Source: Pseudomonadota bacterium
Lineage (GTDB): Bacteria > Pseudomonadota > Gammaproteobacteria > Acidithiobacillales > Acidithiobacillaceae
Assembly: GCA_021827445.1 (NCBI GenBank)
Contig: JAKAVW010000126.1
Location: 1-8,353, forward strand
DNA: 8,353 nt
Direction of reading: 5' to 3'
Positions 1 to 5,680 of the stretch are shown here, one piece after another. Numbering within the stretch: position 1 is the first letter of the stretch; every line of letters starts with the position of its first letter. The notes below the pieces were generated by a model. It did not search any database. It was given only the letters and a program-made list of their open reading frames with translations, and had not been told where the DNA came from. A program made the position numbers and the translations under genes.

Positions 1-101
1 GTGCGCAGTAGATAATGACGCGTGTCCATGCACAGGCTGGAGGCATCCATGCCCAAAGGGGGTAGTGAGCACGCGGTTTTTCTGGGGCGTTGGGAGGGCA
101 T
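1..101 (-). CDS. 5' end of a leftward gene running off the window (product not identified)
   Basis: Reading the minus strand from ATG at 101-99 gives 33 codons without a stop up to the window edge. A strong Shine-Dalgarno (GAGGAG, plus-strand CTCCTC at 109-114) sits 7 bases before the ATG, which is the main reason to believe in it. The visible protein starts basic and Pro-rich (MPSQRPRKT) and continues with PPLGMDASSLCMDTRHYLLR. The LGMD...HYLLR pattern reminds me faintly of the N-terminus of glycogen/starch phosphorylases, but this is a guess and I assign no function. It would be transcribed divergently from the gene at 245. The plus-strand frames over the same bases give Cys/Trp-rich or very short peptides and look like shadows. 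Fairly sure it is a gene, unsure of the product. Confidence 0.55.
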   Translation of the reverse strand, partial: MPSQRPRKTACSLPPLGMDASSLCMDTRHYLLR

Positions 102-137
102 GGTGGGACTCCTCAAAAGGCGGGTGGCAGGCAATCT

Positions 138-152
138 CATCATAGGATGATG
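138..152. promoter_or_regulatory. Perfect inverted repeat CATCAT-AGG-ATGATG in a divergent intergenic region
   Basis: The two 6-base arms (138-143 and 147-152) are perfect inverted copies around a 3-base spacer. The repeat lies between the leftward gene starting at 101 and the rightward gene starting at 245. On the minus strand it contains TATGAT (plus 139-144), a good -10 match for the leftward gene, although no good -35 is visible. A dimeric repressor bound here would block that promoter. The function as an operator is inferred from position and symmetry only; a chance palindrome is possible. Confidence 0.3.
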
Positions 153-244
153 TTATGGCCGAAGGAAAGAGGGGGTTATTGCTTGTTTTTTGTCGTTACC
201 GTATCCATCTACTTAGCGAGGGACTAATCGATGGAGGAAAAAAC

Positions 245-697
245 ATGATGGCTACCGTAACTTGGGTGTTGGTGAGTAATGCTGCGGAAGCGCGCCTCTT
301 CAGAAATGAGGGTTGCGATACAGGGCTGTATCTCTTGCAGGATTGGACCCATCCCGACAGCCGCAAACATCAGGACGATCTGGTGACAGATGCGGGGGGG
401 CGCGTTCAGCAGAGTTTCGCCGCCGGGGCACGACCTGGCATTGAGTGGCAAACCAGTCCTAAGGAGACGGAAATGCTGTGTTTCGTCAGTGAATTGGCGA
501 CCTATTTAGGGGCGGCACGTAAGCAGAATGCGTTCCAACACTTGGTACTTGTCGCTTCTCCGCATATTCTGGGTTTGCTGCGCGAAAAACTGGACGCACC
601 TACTAGCGCAATGGTTTCAGGCACTTTGAACAAGGATTATACCAGTGCTGGGGTTGACGAGCTCACTAAGCATCTCGCTCAGGTGATGTGTCCCTGA
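245..697 (+). CDS. Host-attachment family protein (Host_attach / baeRF family 12-like)
   Basis: A 150-residue protein of the family annotated 'protein required for attachment to host cells', later grouped with bacterial relatives of archaeo-eukaryotic release factors (baeRF). Recognisable parts in order are the N-terminal strand TWVLVSNAAEARLF, the HPDSRKHQDDLVTDAGGR stretch, the central HLVLVASPHILGLLREKL segment and the C-terminal LNKDYT...DELTKHL end. These match the family from end to end. It is soluble, with no signal peptide. The start at 245 is chosen because GAGGA (234-238) lies 6 bases upstream; the frame is open back to an ATG at 155, but that extension has no Shine-Dalgarno and no family similarity. 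ATG 248 is an alternative. The stop codon overlaps the ATG of the rhodanese, so the two are probably translated together. The biochemical role is not established; the name is historical. A ribosome or tRNA related role is suggested by the fold. Confidence 0.85.
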   Translation: MMATVTWVLVSNAAEARLFRNEGCDTGLYLLQDWTHPDSRKHQDDLVTDAGGRVQQSFAAGARPGIEWQTSPKETEMLCFVSELATYLGAARKQNAFQHLVLVASPHILGLLREKLDAPTSAMVSGTLNKDYTSAGVDELTKHLAQVMCP

Positions 698-1083
698 TGG
701 GTAAATCACTTGCAGATTTTATACGCAGTGCCCGCAGTCAAATTCGCGAGATAGACTGCGACACGCTGGAGGACTGGCTGCGCAGCCGCGATGATGTACT
801 GGTGGTGGATGTCCGGGAGTCCAGCGCCTTCGTGGAGGGGCACTTACCCGATGCTATCCATGTACCGCGCGGATATCTGGAGGCGTTGGCTGATCCGGAT
901 TATAGTCATTGCCATCCGGAGTTGGCCTTGGCCCGTGATCGGGTCGTCGTGCTTTATTGCGATAGCGGAACACGTTCTGCTCTGGCTGCGGTGACCTTGC
1001 AGGAGATGGGCTTCACCGAAGTTTACAATCTTGGTGGTGGCATCAATGTCTGGGATGCCGAAGATAAGCCCATCGCTTCCTGA
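697..1083 (+). CDS. Single-domain rhodanese-like sulfurtransferase
   Basis: A 128-residue protein consisting of one rhodanese domain after about 20 N-terminal residues. Family marks are the VLVVDVRESSAFVEGHLPDAIHVPRG stretch (about residues 34-59, CH2A-like DVRE and GHxPxAIHVP), and the active-site loop CDSGTR with the persulfide-carrying Cys at residue 88. The loop is followed by the helix SALAAVTLQEMGF and the closing NLGGGINVW motif. It is cytoplasmic, with no signal peptide. It probably moves sulfane sulfur between donor and acceptor; the true partner is unknown. The ATG at 697 overlaps the stop of the previous gene (TGATG), and AGGTG at 681-685 is a possible ribosome site. The GTG at 688 would add three residues but leaves almost no spacing from AGGTG, so 697 is preferred. 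It converges on the PfkB kinase gene with only 12 bases between the two stops. Rhodaneses are common in sulfur oxidisers, which fits the suggested host. Confidence 0.9.
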   Translation: MGKSLADFIRSARSQIREIDCDTLEDWLRSRDDVLVVDVRESSAFVEGHLPDAIHVPRGYLEALADPDYSHCHPELALARDRVVVLYCDSGTRSALAAVTLQEMGFTEVYNLGGGINVWDAEDKPIAS

Positions 1084-1095
1084 GTGGCTCGAAAT

Positions 1096-2037
1096 CTAGC
1101 TGATATTCTCGCCAAAGTTTTCATGATAGCGCGCCTGGAATTCCGGCCAGGTAAAACGGTGATTCTGGGTGCCTGCACTTTCAATCTTGTAGGCGCCCAT
1201 CAACGAGGCGACCTTGCCGATCGTTTCCCAGCCGAGGTCGTGTTCCAGACCATATAGCAGTCCGGCGCGATAGGCGTCACCGCAGCCGGTGGGATCCAAA
1301 ACGGCTTTGGGTTTGGCGGCCGGAATGATCGTTTCCTCGCCATCATGATAAATCACCGAGCCATGCTCGCCGCGGGTGACAATCAGGGCTTTCAGGCGCT
1401 GGCAGAGTTCATCGACGCTGAGGCCGGAGCGTGCCTGCACCATCTGGCATTCATAATCATTGACGGTGAGGTAATCGGCTCGATCAATCAGGCGTGTCAG
1501 GGTTTCGGTATCAAAGAGGGGCAAACCCTGGCCGGGATCGAACAGGGTAGGGATGTTCGCCTCGGTGAGGTCTGTTAAATGCTGCACCATGGCGCTGAGA
1601 CCGTCCGGGGAGACGATAGCCCAACGTACACCCTCCGGAATGCGACCAGCCAGATGGTTTTCCTGAGCCTGAAACATGGCACCGGGATGAAAAGCGGTGA
1701 TCTGATTATCGTCCAAATCCGTAGTGATAAAGGCTTGCGCGGTGTAACGGTCTGGGAGAATGCGCAGCAGGCTGGTGTCTAACTCCAGTGCTTTCAGGTG
1801 ATCGAGGTAGGGCGTGAAATCCTGGCCTGCAGTGCCGACAATCAGCGGGTTGCCACCTAACAATTTTAGGTTGTACGCGATGTTCCCGGCACAGCCGCCA
1901 AAGTCGCGCCGCATTTCCGGGACGGTAAAGGACACGTTCAGCATGTGTACCTGATCGGGCAGAATGTGCGCCTTGAAGCGGTCCTGAAAAACCATGATGG
2001 TATCAAAGGCCAGAGAACCGCAGACGAGAGTGGACAT
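1096..2037 (-). CDS. PfkB-family kinase, probable adenosine kinase
   Basis: A 313-residue ribokinase/PfkB-fold kinase. It opens with LVCGSLAFDTIM, followed by FGGCAGNIAYNL (46-57), which matches the first PfkB signature. The second signature is DPTGCGDAYRAG (248-259), where Asp254 is the expected catalytic base and GCG forms the anion hole. TRGEHGS (221-227) is the usual nucleotide-side strand. The length is normal for the family. The start is supported by AAGGAG (plus-strand CTCCTT at 2043-2048) 5 bases upstream. Close relatives in proteobacteria are often annotated as adenosine kinase or just carbohydrate kinase. The nearby ahcY makes adenosine a sensible substrate: phosphorylation to AMP would pull the reversible SAH hydrolase reaction forward. 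Other ribosides or sugars cannot be excluded from sequence alone. It is transcribed away from the outer-membrane protein gene. Confidence 0.85.
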   Translation of the reverse strand: MSTLVCGSLAFDTIMVFQDRFKAHILPDQVHMLNVSFTVPEMRRDFGGCAGNIAYNLKLLGGNPLIVGTAGQDFTPYLDHLKALELDTSLLRILPDRYTAQAFITTDLDDNQITAFHPGAMFQAQENHLAGRIPEGVRWAIVSPDGLSAMVQHLTDLTEANIPTLFDPGQGLPLFDTETLTRLIDRADYLTVNDYECQMVQARSGLSVDELCQRLKALIVTRGEHGSVIYHDGEETIIPAAKPKAVLDPTGCGDAYRAGLLYGLEHDLGWETIGKVASLMGAYKIESAGTQNHRFTWPEFQARYHENFGENIS

Positions 2038-2080
2038 GAAAACTCCTTGTTGGTTTTTTGTCGAAAATTGGTAAGGGATG

Positions 2081-2089
2081 TGGTATATT
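2081..2089 (+). promoter_or_regulatory. Candidate extended -10 for the outer-membrane protein gene
   Basis: TGGTATATT reads as an extended -10 (TGn followed by TATATT, 5 of 6 to TATAAT). No convincing -35 is visible; TTGTCG at 2058-2063 is 20 bases away, too far for a standard spacing. The predicted start of transcription is about 2096, giving a leader of roughly 70 bases. Prediction by eye only. Confidence 0.35.
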
Positions 2090-2107
2090 TATCTAAATCA
2101 GGTTATG

Positions 2108-2116
2108 ATTGTAGCA
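2108..2116 (-). promoter_or_regulatory. Candidate extended -10 for the PfkB kinase gene
   Basis: On the minus strand these bases read TGCTACAAT, an extended -10 with 5 of 6 matches in the hexamer. The expected -35 position shows no good match, as is usual for extended -10 promoters. Transcription would begin near 2101 and run left, giving a leader of about 64 bases before the ATG at 2037. The element faces the proposed rightward promoter at 2081-2089. Confidence 0.4.
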
Positions 2117-2141
2117 GATTTTGGTTCGCAGTGCTGCTATA

Positions 2142-2168
2142 CACGAGGTGCACGAGGTGCATGAGGTC
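2142..2168 (+). repeat. Three 9-bp tandem repeats, each with a Shine-Dalgarno-like GAGGT
   Basis: CACGAGGTG occurs at 2142-2150 and 2151-2159, and a variant CATGAGGTC at 2160-2168, directly followed by the ATG of the outer-membrane protein gene. Each unit carries GAGGTG or GAGGTC. The middle unit's GAGGTG (2154-2159) is 9 bases from the ATG, a workable ribosome-site spacing; the third unit touches the start codon. The third unit also contains an out-of-frame ATG (2161) whose reading frame ends at TGA 2170-2172 and overlaps the real start. The unit is a multiple of three, so copy-number change would not shift the frame. Confidence 0.7.
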
Positions 2169-2774
2169 ATGAAGTGGGGGTTGCGCGTGTTACTGATGTG
2201 CTCCGGGCTTGTCCTCGCCGCTCCGGCTTGGGCGGCGGGCCGGTCTGCGCATGATGAGACCTACATCAACCTCTTTGGCGGAAGCATCTTATTTGATACA
2301 TCCAGCGGACTGGGTGACGGAGGTAATGCTGGCGTGGTTGGTCTGCGCCTGGGGCATCGTGTAGATGCTCATGTGGGGGTTGAAGCGCAGGTGGCAGCAG
2401 CCTTTGCCCAGTTACAGAGCCCCGCGCATGCTGGGGCTGCCAATCAATATAGTGGTGCGGTCCTGGGTAATCTTTACGCTTTTGACAGTCCTAATACTCC
2501 CTACCTCTCGCTGGGTTTGGGGGCATCCAGCAATCTGTTTAATAACCAGCTTGGGCGAGGTACCTCGTTGATGGGTGTCTTCGGGGTGGGATATCAGTAT
2601 CTGTTGAATGACCGGATTGGTTTGCGTCTGGGTGTGCAGGATCACTTACTTTTTAATACCCCTACGCCCAGCAGTACAAACCTCAATGAGGTGCAGGTAA
2701 CAGGTGGTATTTCCTATTTTTGGGGCGCTAGCGACAAATCTTCTTTCCCGATAGTTAGCCCGGCACATCCTTGA
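2169..2774 (+). CDS. Small outer-membrane beta-barrel protein with signal peptide
   Basis: A 201-residue precursor. The first 22-23 residues form a clear Sec signal peptide: MKWGLR, the hydrophobic core VLLMCSGLVLAA, then an AWA-AG type cleavage site. The mature part is made of alternating polar and hydrophobic strands rich in Gly and aromatic residues, for example GVVGLRLGHRVDAHVGVEAQ, PYLSLGLGASSNLF, MGVFGVGYQYLLNDRIGLRL and EVQVTGGISYFWG. This matches small 8-stranded OmpA-like or OMP_b-brl barrels. The C-terminus extends about 15 residues beyond the last aromatic strand end (SYFW), so it lacks a terminal Phe. The ATG at 2169 is chosen because the signal peptide starts there; the frame is open upstream to TTG 2121, but that extension encodes the HEV repeat and would precede the signal peptide. 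The specific function is unknown. It is divergent from the PfkB kinase and upstream of metK, with no obvious functional link. Confidence 0.8.
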   Translation: MKWGLRVLLMCSGLVLAAPAWAAGRSAHDETYINLFGGSILFDTSSGLGDGGNAGVVGLRLGHRVDAHVGVEAQVAAAFAQLQSPAHAGAANQYSGAVLGNLYAFDSPNTPYLSLGLGASSNLFNNQLGRGTSLMGVFGVGYQYLLNDRIGLRLGVQDHLLFNTPTPSSTNLNEVQVTGGISYFWGASDKSSFPIVSPAHP

Positions 2775-2819
2775 AAGCCGTATATCCGCCGCCGCGCTTG
2801 AGCAATTTTTGCCTTTGCG

Positions 2820-2834
2820 GTGAGCGTGTTTCAC
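2820..2834. promoter_or_regulatory. LysR-type dyad GTGA-N7-TCAC upstream of metK
   Basis: GTGA (2820-2823) and TCAC (2831-2834) form an inverted repeat with a 7-base spacer. It contains both T-N11-A and TNA-N7-TNA, the patterns associated with LysR-type regulators and with CbbR. It ends directly at the proposed -35 (2835), the place where such activators often contact DNA. Short motifs like this occur often by chance; the position is what makes it worth listing. Confidence 0.3.
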
Positions 2835-2864
2835 TTCGCTTGTGCTGCTTTCCTTTGCTATAGT
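2835..2864 (+). promoter_or_regulatory. Predicted metK promoter (extended -10 TGCTATAGT)
   Basis: TGC followed by TATAGT (-10 hexamer 2859-2864, 5 of 6) makes a good extended -10. A weak -35, TTCGCT (2835-2840), lies 18 bases upstream. Transcription would start near 2871, about 46 bases before the metK ATG. No rho-independent terminator is evident after the upstream outer-membrane protein gene, so some read-through from it is possible. Confidence 0.5.
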
Positions 2865-2867
2865 GCC

Positions 2868-2903
2868 CGCTGTCCCTGTCGACCATGGTCGGCCTAGCCA
2901 GCG
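2868..2903 (+). other. Possible stem-loop in the metK leader, next to the ribosome site
   Basis: CGCTG (2868-2872) can pair with CAGCG (2899-2903), enclosing a perfect 12-base palindrome CGACCATGGTCG (2880-2891). The right arm touches the metK Shine-Dalgarno GAGGA (2903-2907). The outer stem is only 5 bp and would be partly outside the transcript if transcription starts at 2871. I do not recognise any SAM riboswitch class here; the leader is too short for most of them. The palindrome could equally be a DNA operator. Confidence 0.2.
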
Positions 2904-2916
2904 AGGAACGTAGCGC

Positions 2917-4086
2917 ATGTCCAAAAGTCATCTTTTCACCTCTGAATCCGTTTCTGAAGGTCATCCCGATAAAATTGCGGATCAGATTTCCGATGCCATT
3001 CTTGATGCGATACTGGCCCAGGATCCCCGTGGTCGGGTGGCGGCCGAGACGCTGATCACCACGGGTCTGATTGTGCTGGCGGGTGAAATTACCACCACGG
3101 CGACGGTGGATTATGCGGATGTGGCCCGCCAAACGGTGCGCCGCATCGGCTATGATTCTTCGGATATGGGGTTTGACTGGGCTTCCTGCGCGGTGATACA
3201 GACTTTGGACAAGCAGTCTCCTGATATCGCTCAGGGTGTGGACGAGGGGGCTGGTCTTGATCTCGATCAGGGCGCTGGCGATCAGGGCCTGATGTTCGGT
3301 TTTGCCTGTGACGAGACGGATGTGCTGATGCCGATGCCTATCTATTTTGCCCATCGCCTGACTGAGCGACAGGCGATGGTGCGCAAAGATGGCCGCCTGC
3401 CTTGGCTGCGTCCTGATGCCAAGAGCCAGGTGACCGTGCGCTATGTGGACGGTCACCCGGTAGCTATTGATGCAGTGGTGCTCTCTACCCAGCACCGCCC
3501 GGATATCAGCCATGCGGATCTGGTCGAAGCCGTGCGCGAAGAAATCATCAAGCCTGTCCTGCCCCCTGCAATGCTGCACAAAGACACCAAGTATCTCATT
3601 AATCCTACCGGCCGTTTTGTGATCGGCGGCCCGGTGGGCGATTGTGGTCTGACTGGCCGCAAAATTATCGTGGACACCTACGGCGGTCAGGGCAGCCATG
3701 GTGGCGGCGCCTTCTCCGGCAAAGACCCTTCCAAGGTCGACCGTTCCTCCTCCTATGCCGGACGCTATGTGGCCAAGAACATCGTGGCTGCCGGTCTGGC
3801 CAGTCGTTGTGAAGTGCAGGTGGCCTATGCTATCGGCGTCTCGCAACCAGTGAGTCTGATGGTGGACACTTTTGGTACCGGCGTGATTGACGATGACCGG
3901 ATTGCTGCCATGGTACAGGAGTATTTTGATCTGCGTCCAAAGGGCATTATTCAGATGCTTGACCTGTTACGTCCGATCTATGGTAAAACCGCATCCTACG
4001 GTCATTTTGGTCGCGAGGAACCCGAGTTTACCTGGGAGCGCACGGACAAGGCGGCGATCTTGCGTGACGCTGCCGGACTGCGGTAA
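2917..4086 (+). CDS. metK: S-adenosylmethionine synthetase (methionine adenosyltransferase)
   Basis: Makes SAM from methionine and ATP in the cytoplasm, releasing phosphate and pyrophosphate. The protein has 389 residues, normal for bacterial MetK, and is complete. Visible signatures are SESVSEGHPDKIADQISD (residues 9-26, with the ATP-contacting GHPDK at 15-19), GEITT (56-60), GAGDQGLMFGFACDET (119-134), and the Gly-rich GGGAFSGKDPSKVDRS (262-277) that binds the phosphates and metal. The start at 2917 is supported by GAGGA (2903-2907) with a 9-base spacer and by the usual short N-terminus before FTSESV. It is the first gene of the metK-ahcY-metF cluster; an SAH riboswitch lies between it and ahcY. 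A predicted extended -10 promoter lies just upstream. A long open frame on the opposite strand (2755-3846) is a shadow. Confidence 0.98.
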   Translation: MSKSHLFTSESVSEGHPDKIADQISDAILDAILAQDPRGRVAAETLITTGLIVLAGEITTTATVDYADVARQTVRRIGYDSSDMGFDWASCAVIQTLDKQSPDIAQGVDEGAGLDLDQGAGDQGLMFGFACDETDVLMPMPIYFAHRLTERQAMVRKDGRLPWLRPDAKSQVTVRYVDGHPVAIDAVVLSTQHRPDISHADLVEAVREEIIKPVLPPAMLHKDTKYLINPTGRFVIGGPVGDCGLTGRKIIVDTYGGQGSHGGGAFSGKDPSKVDRSSSYAGRYVAKNIVAAGLASRCEVQVAYAIGVSQPVSLMVDTFGTGVIDDDRIAAMVQEYFDLRPKGIIQMLDLLRPIYGKTASYGHFGREEPEFTWERTDKAAILRDAAGLR

Positions 4087-4121
4087 ACATGTTTTGGTGG
4101 GGGTTCTCCCCGCTGGAAGAT

Positions 4122-4248
4122 TGGGTCGAGGGGCGCTGCAGTCGTTATGCTCCGTTTCACTGGTCTGGCTGGATGCTATTCCCGCTGGAATGGTGGCGGG
4201 GTTACGATCAGGCTCGATCCGTACTTCCCATAGGTAAAACCGCGCTCG
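4122..4248 (+). promoter_or_regulatory. S-adenosylhomocysteine (SAH) riboswitch upstream of ahcY
   Basis: The conserved core of the SAH riboswitch (Rfam RF01057 type) is recognisable: GTCGAGGGGCGCTGCAG near the 5' end, ATCAGGCTCGATCC in the middle, and AAAACCGCGCTC near the 3' end. P1 is an 8-bp helix, 4123-4130 with 4213-4220 (one G-U pair). A P2 helix forms from 4141-4145 with 4204-4208, and CTG 4136-4138 with CAG 4209-4211. The diagnostic pseudoknot pairs GGGCGC (4131-4136) with GCGCTC (4242-4247, one G-U). The hairpin arm between 4146 and 4203 is long and can fold as CTCCG 4150-4154 with CGGGG 4197-4201, or alternatively CCCGC with GCGGG. The ahcY Shine-Dalgarno (4260-4264) lies 12 bases after the pseudoknot, and there is no terminator hairpin with a U-run. 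Control of ribosome access therefore seems more likely than termination. In this class SAH binding turns expression on. Confidence 0.92.
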
Positions 4249-4273
4249 CTTTCATGCTCAAGGAATCGCTTAC

Positions 4274-5680
4274 ATGAATGCTGTGCTCAAAAGTTCTGCT
4301 GATTACAAAGTCGCTGATATCTCCCTTGCTGGCTGGGGACGCAAAGAAACCCGCATTGCCGAGACCGAAATGCCAGCACTTATGACTATTCGCCGCAAAT
4401 ATCAGGCGCAGCAGCCCCTCAAAGGTGCGCGTATTGCGGGCTGTATCCACATGACCATCCAGACTGCCGTTCTGATCGAGACCTTGGTGGCCCTCGGTGC
4501 GGAAGTGCGTTGGTCCTCCTGCAATATCTTCTCCACCCAGGATCAGGCCGCGGCGGCTATCGCGGCAGCCGGTATCCCCGTTTTTGCCTGGAAAGGTGAG
4601 ACGGAAGCAGAATACTGGTGGTGTGTCGAGCAGACTATCCAGGGTCCTGACGGCTGGCGCCCGAACATGGTGCTGGACGATGGCGGCGATCTTACCGGTC
4701 TGCTGCACGAAAAGTATCCGGAACTGTTGGCTGGCATCCATGGCGTCTCCGAAGAAACTACTACTGGCGTGCATCGCCTCATGGAAATGGCCCGCGACGG
4801 CAGCCTGAAAATCCCTGCCATTAACGTCAACGACTCCGTCACCAAGAGCAAGAACGACAACAAGTATGGTTGCCGCCATTCGCTCAGCGACGCGCTCAAG
4901 CGGGCTACCGACCATCTGCTCTCCGGCAAGAAGGCCTTGGTGCTGGGCTATGGCGATGTGGGTAAGGGTTCGGCGGCTTCCCTGCGCCAGGAAGGGATGA
5001 TTGTACGGGTCACCGAAGTGGATCCCATCTGCGCCATGCAGGCCTGTATGGACGGTTACGAAGTGGTGTCAGCCTACAAGAAGGGCATTAACGACGGCAC
5101 GGATGCTTGTGTCGACGGTGATCTTCTCGGACAGATCGATTTGCTGGTTACCGCGACAGGTAATTTCAATGTCTGCGATGCCGGAATGTTGAAGGCCCTC
5201 AAAAAGGGTGCGGTGGTCTGCAATATTGGACACTTCGACAACGAGATCGATACCGCCTTCATGCGTAAAGCCTGGGCTTGGGACGAAGTGAAGGCACAGG
5301 TGCATAAGGTCTATCGCGATGCGACTGCGGACAAGGCCTTTAATCCCGATAGCAACGATTATCTGATCCTTCTGTCGGAGGGGCGTCTGGTCAATCTGGG
5401 TAACGCTACGGGGCACCCCAGCCGTATTATGGACGGTTCCTTCGCCGATCAGGTGCTGGCGCAGATTCATCTGTACGGCGAGCGTTTTGCCGATCTGCCT
5501 GCCGCGGAGAAGGCCCGTCATGTCACCGTTACCGTCCTGCCCAAGGCTCTGGATGAAGAAGTGGCGCGCTATATGGTGGAAGGCTTCGCGGGGGTATTGA
5601 CCCGTCTGACTGACGCACAGTCCAAGTATCTTGCTGTGCCTGTTGACGGCCCCTTCAAAGCGGATGCGTACCGCTACTGA
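4274..5680 (+). CDS. ahcY: S-adenosylhomocysteine hydrolase (adenosylhomocysteinase)
   Basis: Reversibly splits SAH into homocysteine and adenosine with tightly bound NAD, removing the product inhibitor of methyltransferases. The protein has 468 residues, the long form common in proteobacteria. Motifs in order are WGRKE (21-25), AGCIHMTIQTAVLIETL (55-71, with His59 of the substrate site), the catalytic stretch NDSVTKSKNDNKYGC (186-200, with Lys191, Asp195, Asn196 and Cys200), the NAD-binding GYGDVGKG (225-232), NIGHFDNEID (317-326), and the C-terminal KADAYRY, which reaches into the partner subunit's NAD site in this family. The ATG at 4274 follows AAGGA (4260-4264) by 9 bases. It is preceded by an SAH riboswitch, so its own substrate should induce it. 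The last base of its TGA is the first base of the metF ATG, so metF is probably translationally coupled. Confidence 0.98.
   Translation: MNAVLKSSADYKVADISLAGWGRKETRIAETEMPALMTIRRKYQAQQPLKGARIAGCIHMTIQTAVLIETLVALGAEVRWSSCNIFSTQDQAAAAIAAAGIPVFAWKGETEAEYWWCVEQTIQGPDGWRPNMVLDDGGDLTGLLHEKYPELLAGIHGVSEETTTGVHRLMEMARDGSLKIPAINVNDSVTKSKNDNKYGCRHSLSDALKRATDHLLSGKKALVLGYGDVGKGSAASLRQEGMIVRVTEVDPICAMQACMDGYEVVSAYKKGINDGTDACVDGDLLGQIDLLVTATGNFNVCDAGMLKALKKGAVVCNIGHFDNEIDTAFMRKAWAWDEVKAQVHKVYRDATADKAFNPDSNDYLILLSEGRLVNLGNATGHPSRIMDGSFADQVLAQIHLYGERFADLPAAEKARHVTVTVLPKALDEEVARYMVEGFAGVLTRLTDAQSKYLAVPVDGPFKADAYRY

Noticed and set aside
28..150. Short rightward frame (ATG 28 or 49) with GGAGG before ATG 49.
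   Set aside because: It lies mostly antisense to a better-supported leftward frame that has GAGGAG and stays open to the window edge.
185..195. GTTTTTTGTCG shared by 185-195 and 2053-2063.
   Set aside because: An 11-base match is expected several times by chance in a window this size, and the two copies have different distances and orientations relative to genes.
155..244. Upstream extension of the host-attachment gene to ATG 155.
   Set aside because: No ribosome site before 155, the added residues do not resemble the family N-terminus, and ATG 245 has a clear GAGGA at proper spacing.
2755..3846. Long minus-strand open frame of 363 codons across metK.
   Set aside because: It is antisense to an unambiguous metK; the His/Arg-rich translation is typical of a shadow frame in GC-rich DNA.
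4099..4111. GGGG/CCCC hairpin just after metK as a terminator.
   Set aside because: Only four pairs and no T-run follows; it is more likely just leader sequence before the riboswitch.
4089..4277. 62-codon rightward frame (MFWWGFSP...) between metK and ahcY.
   Set aside because: It covers the SAH riboswitch, whose conserved structure explains the sequence; it is Trp-rich and without family resemblance.
4208..4915. Minus-strand open frame over the start of ahcY.
   Set aside because: Antisense shadow of ahcY with no recognisable domain.
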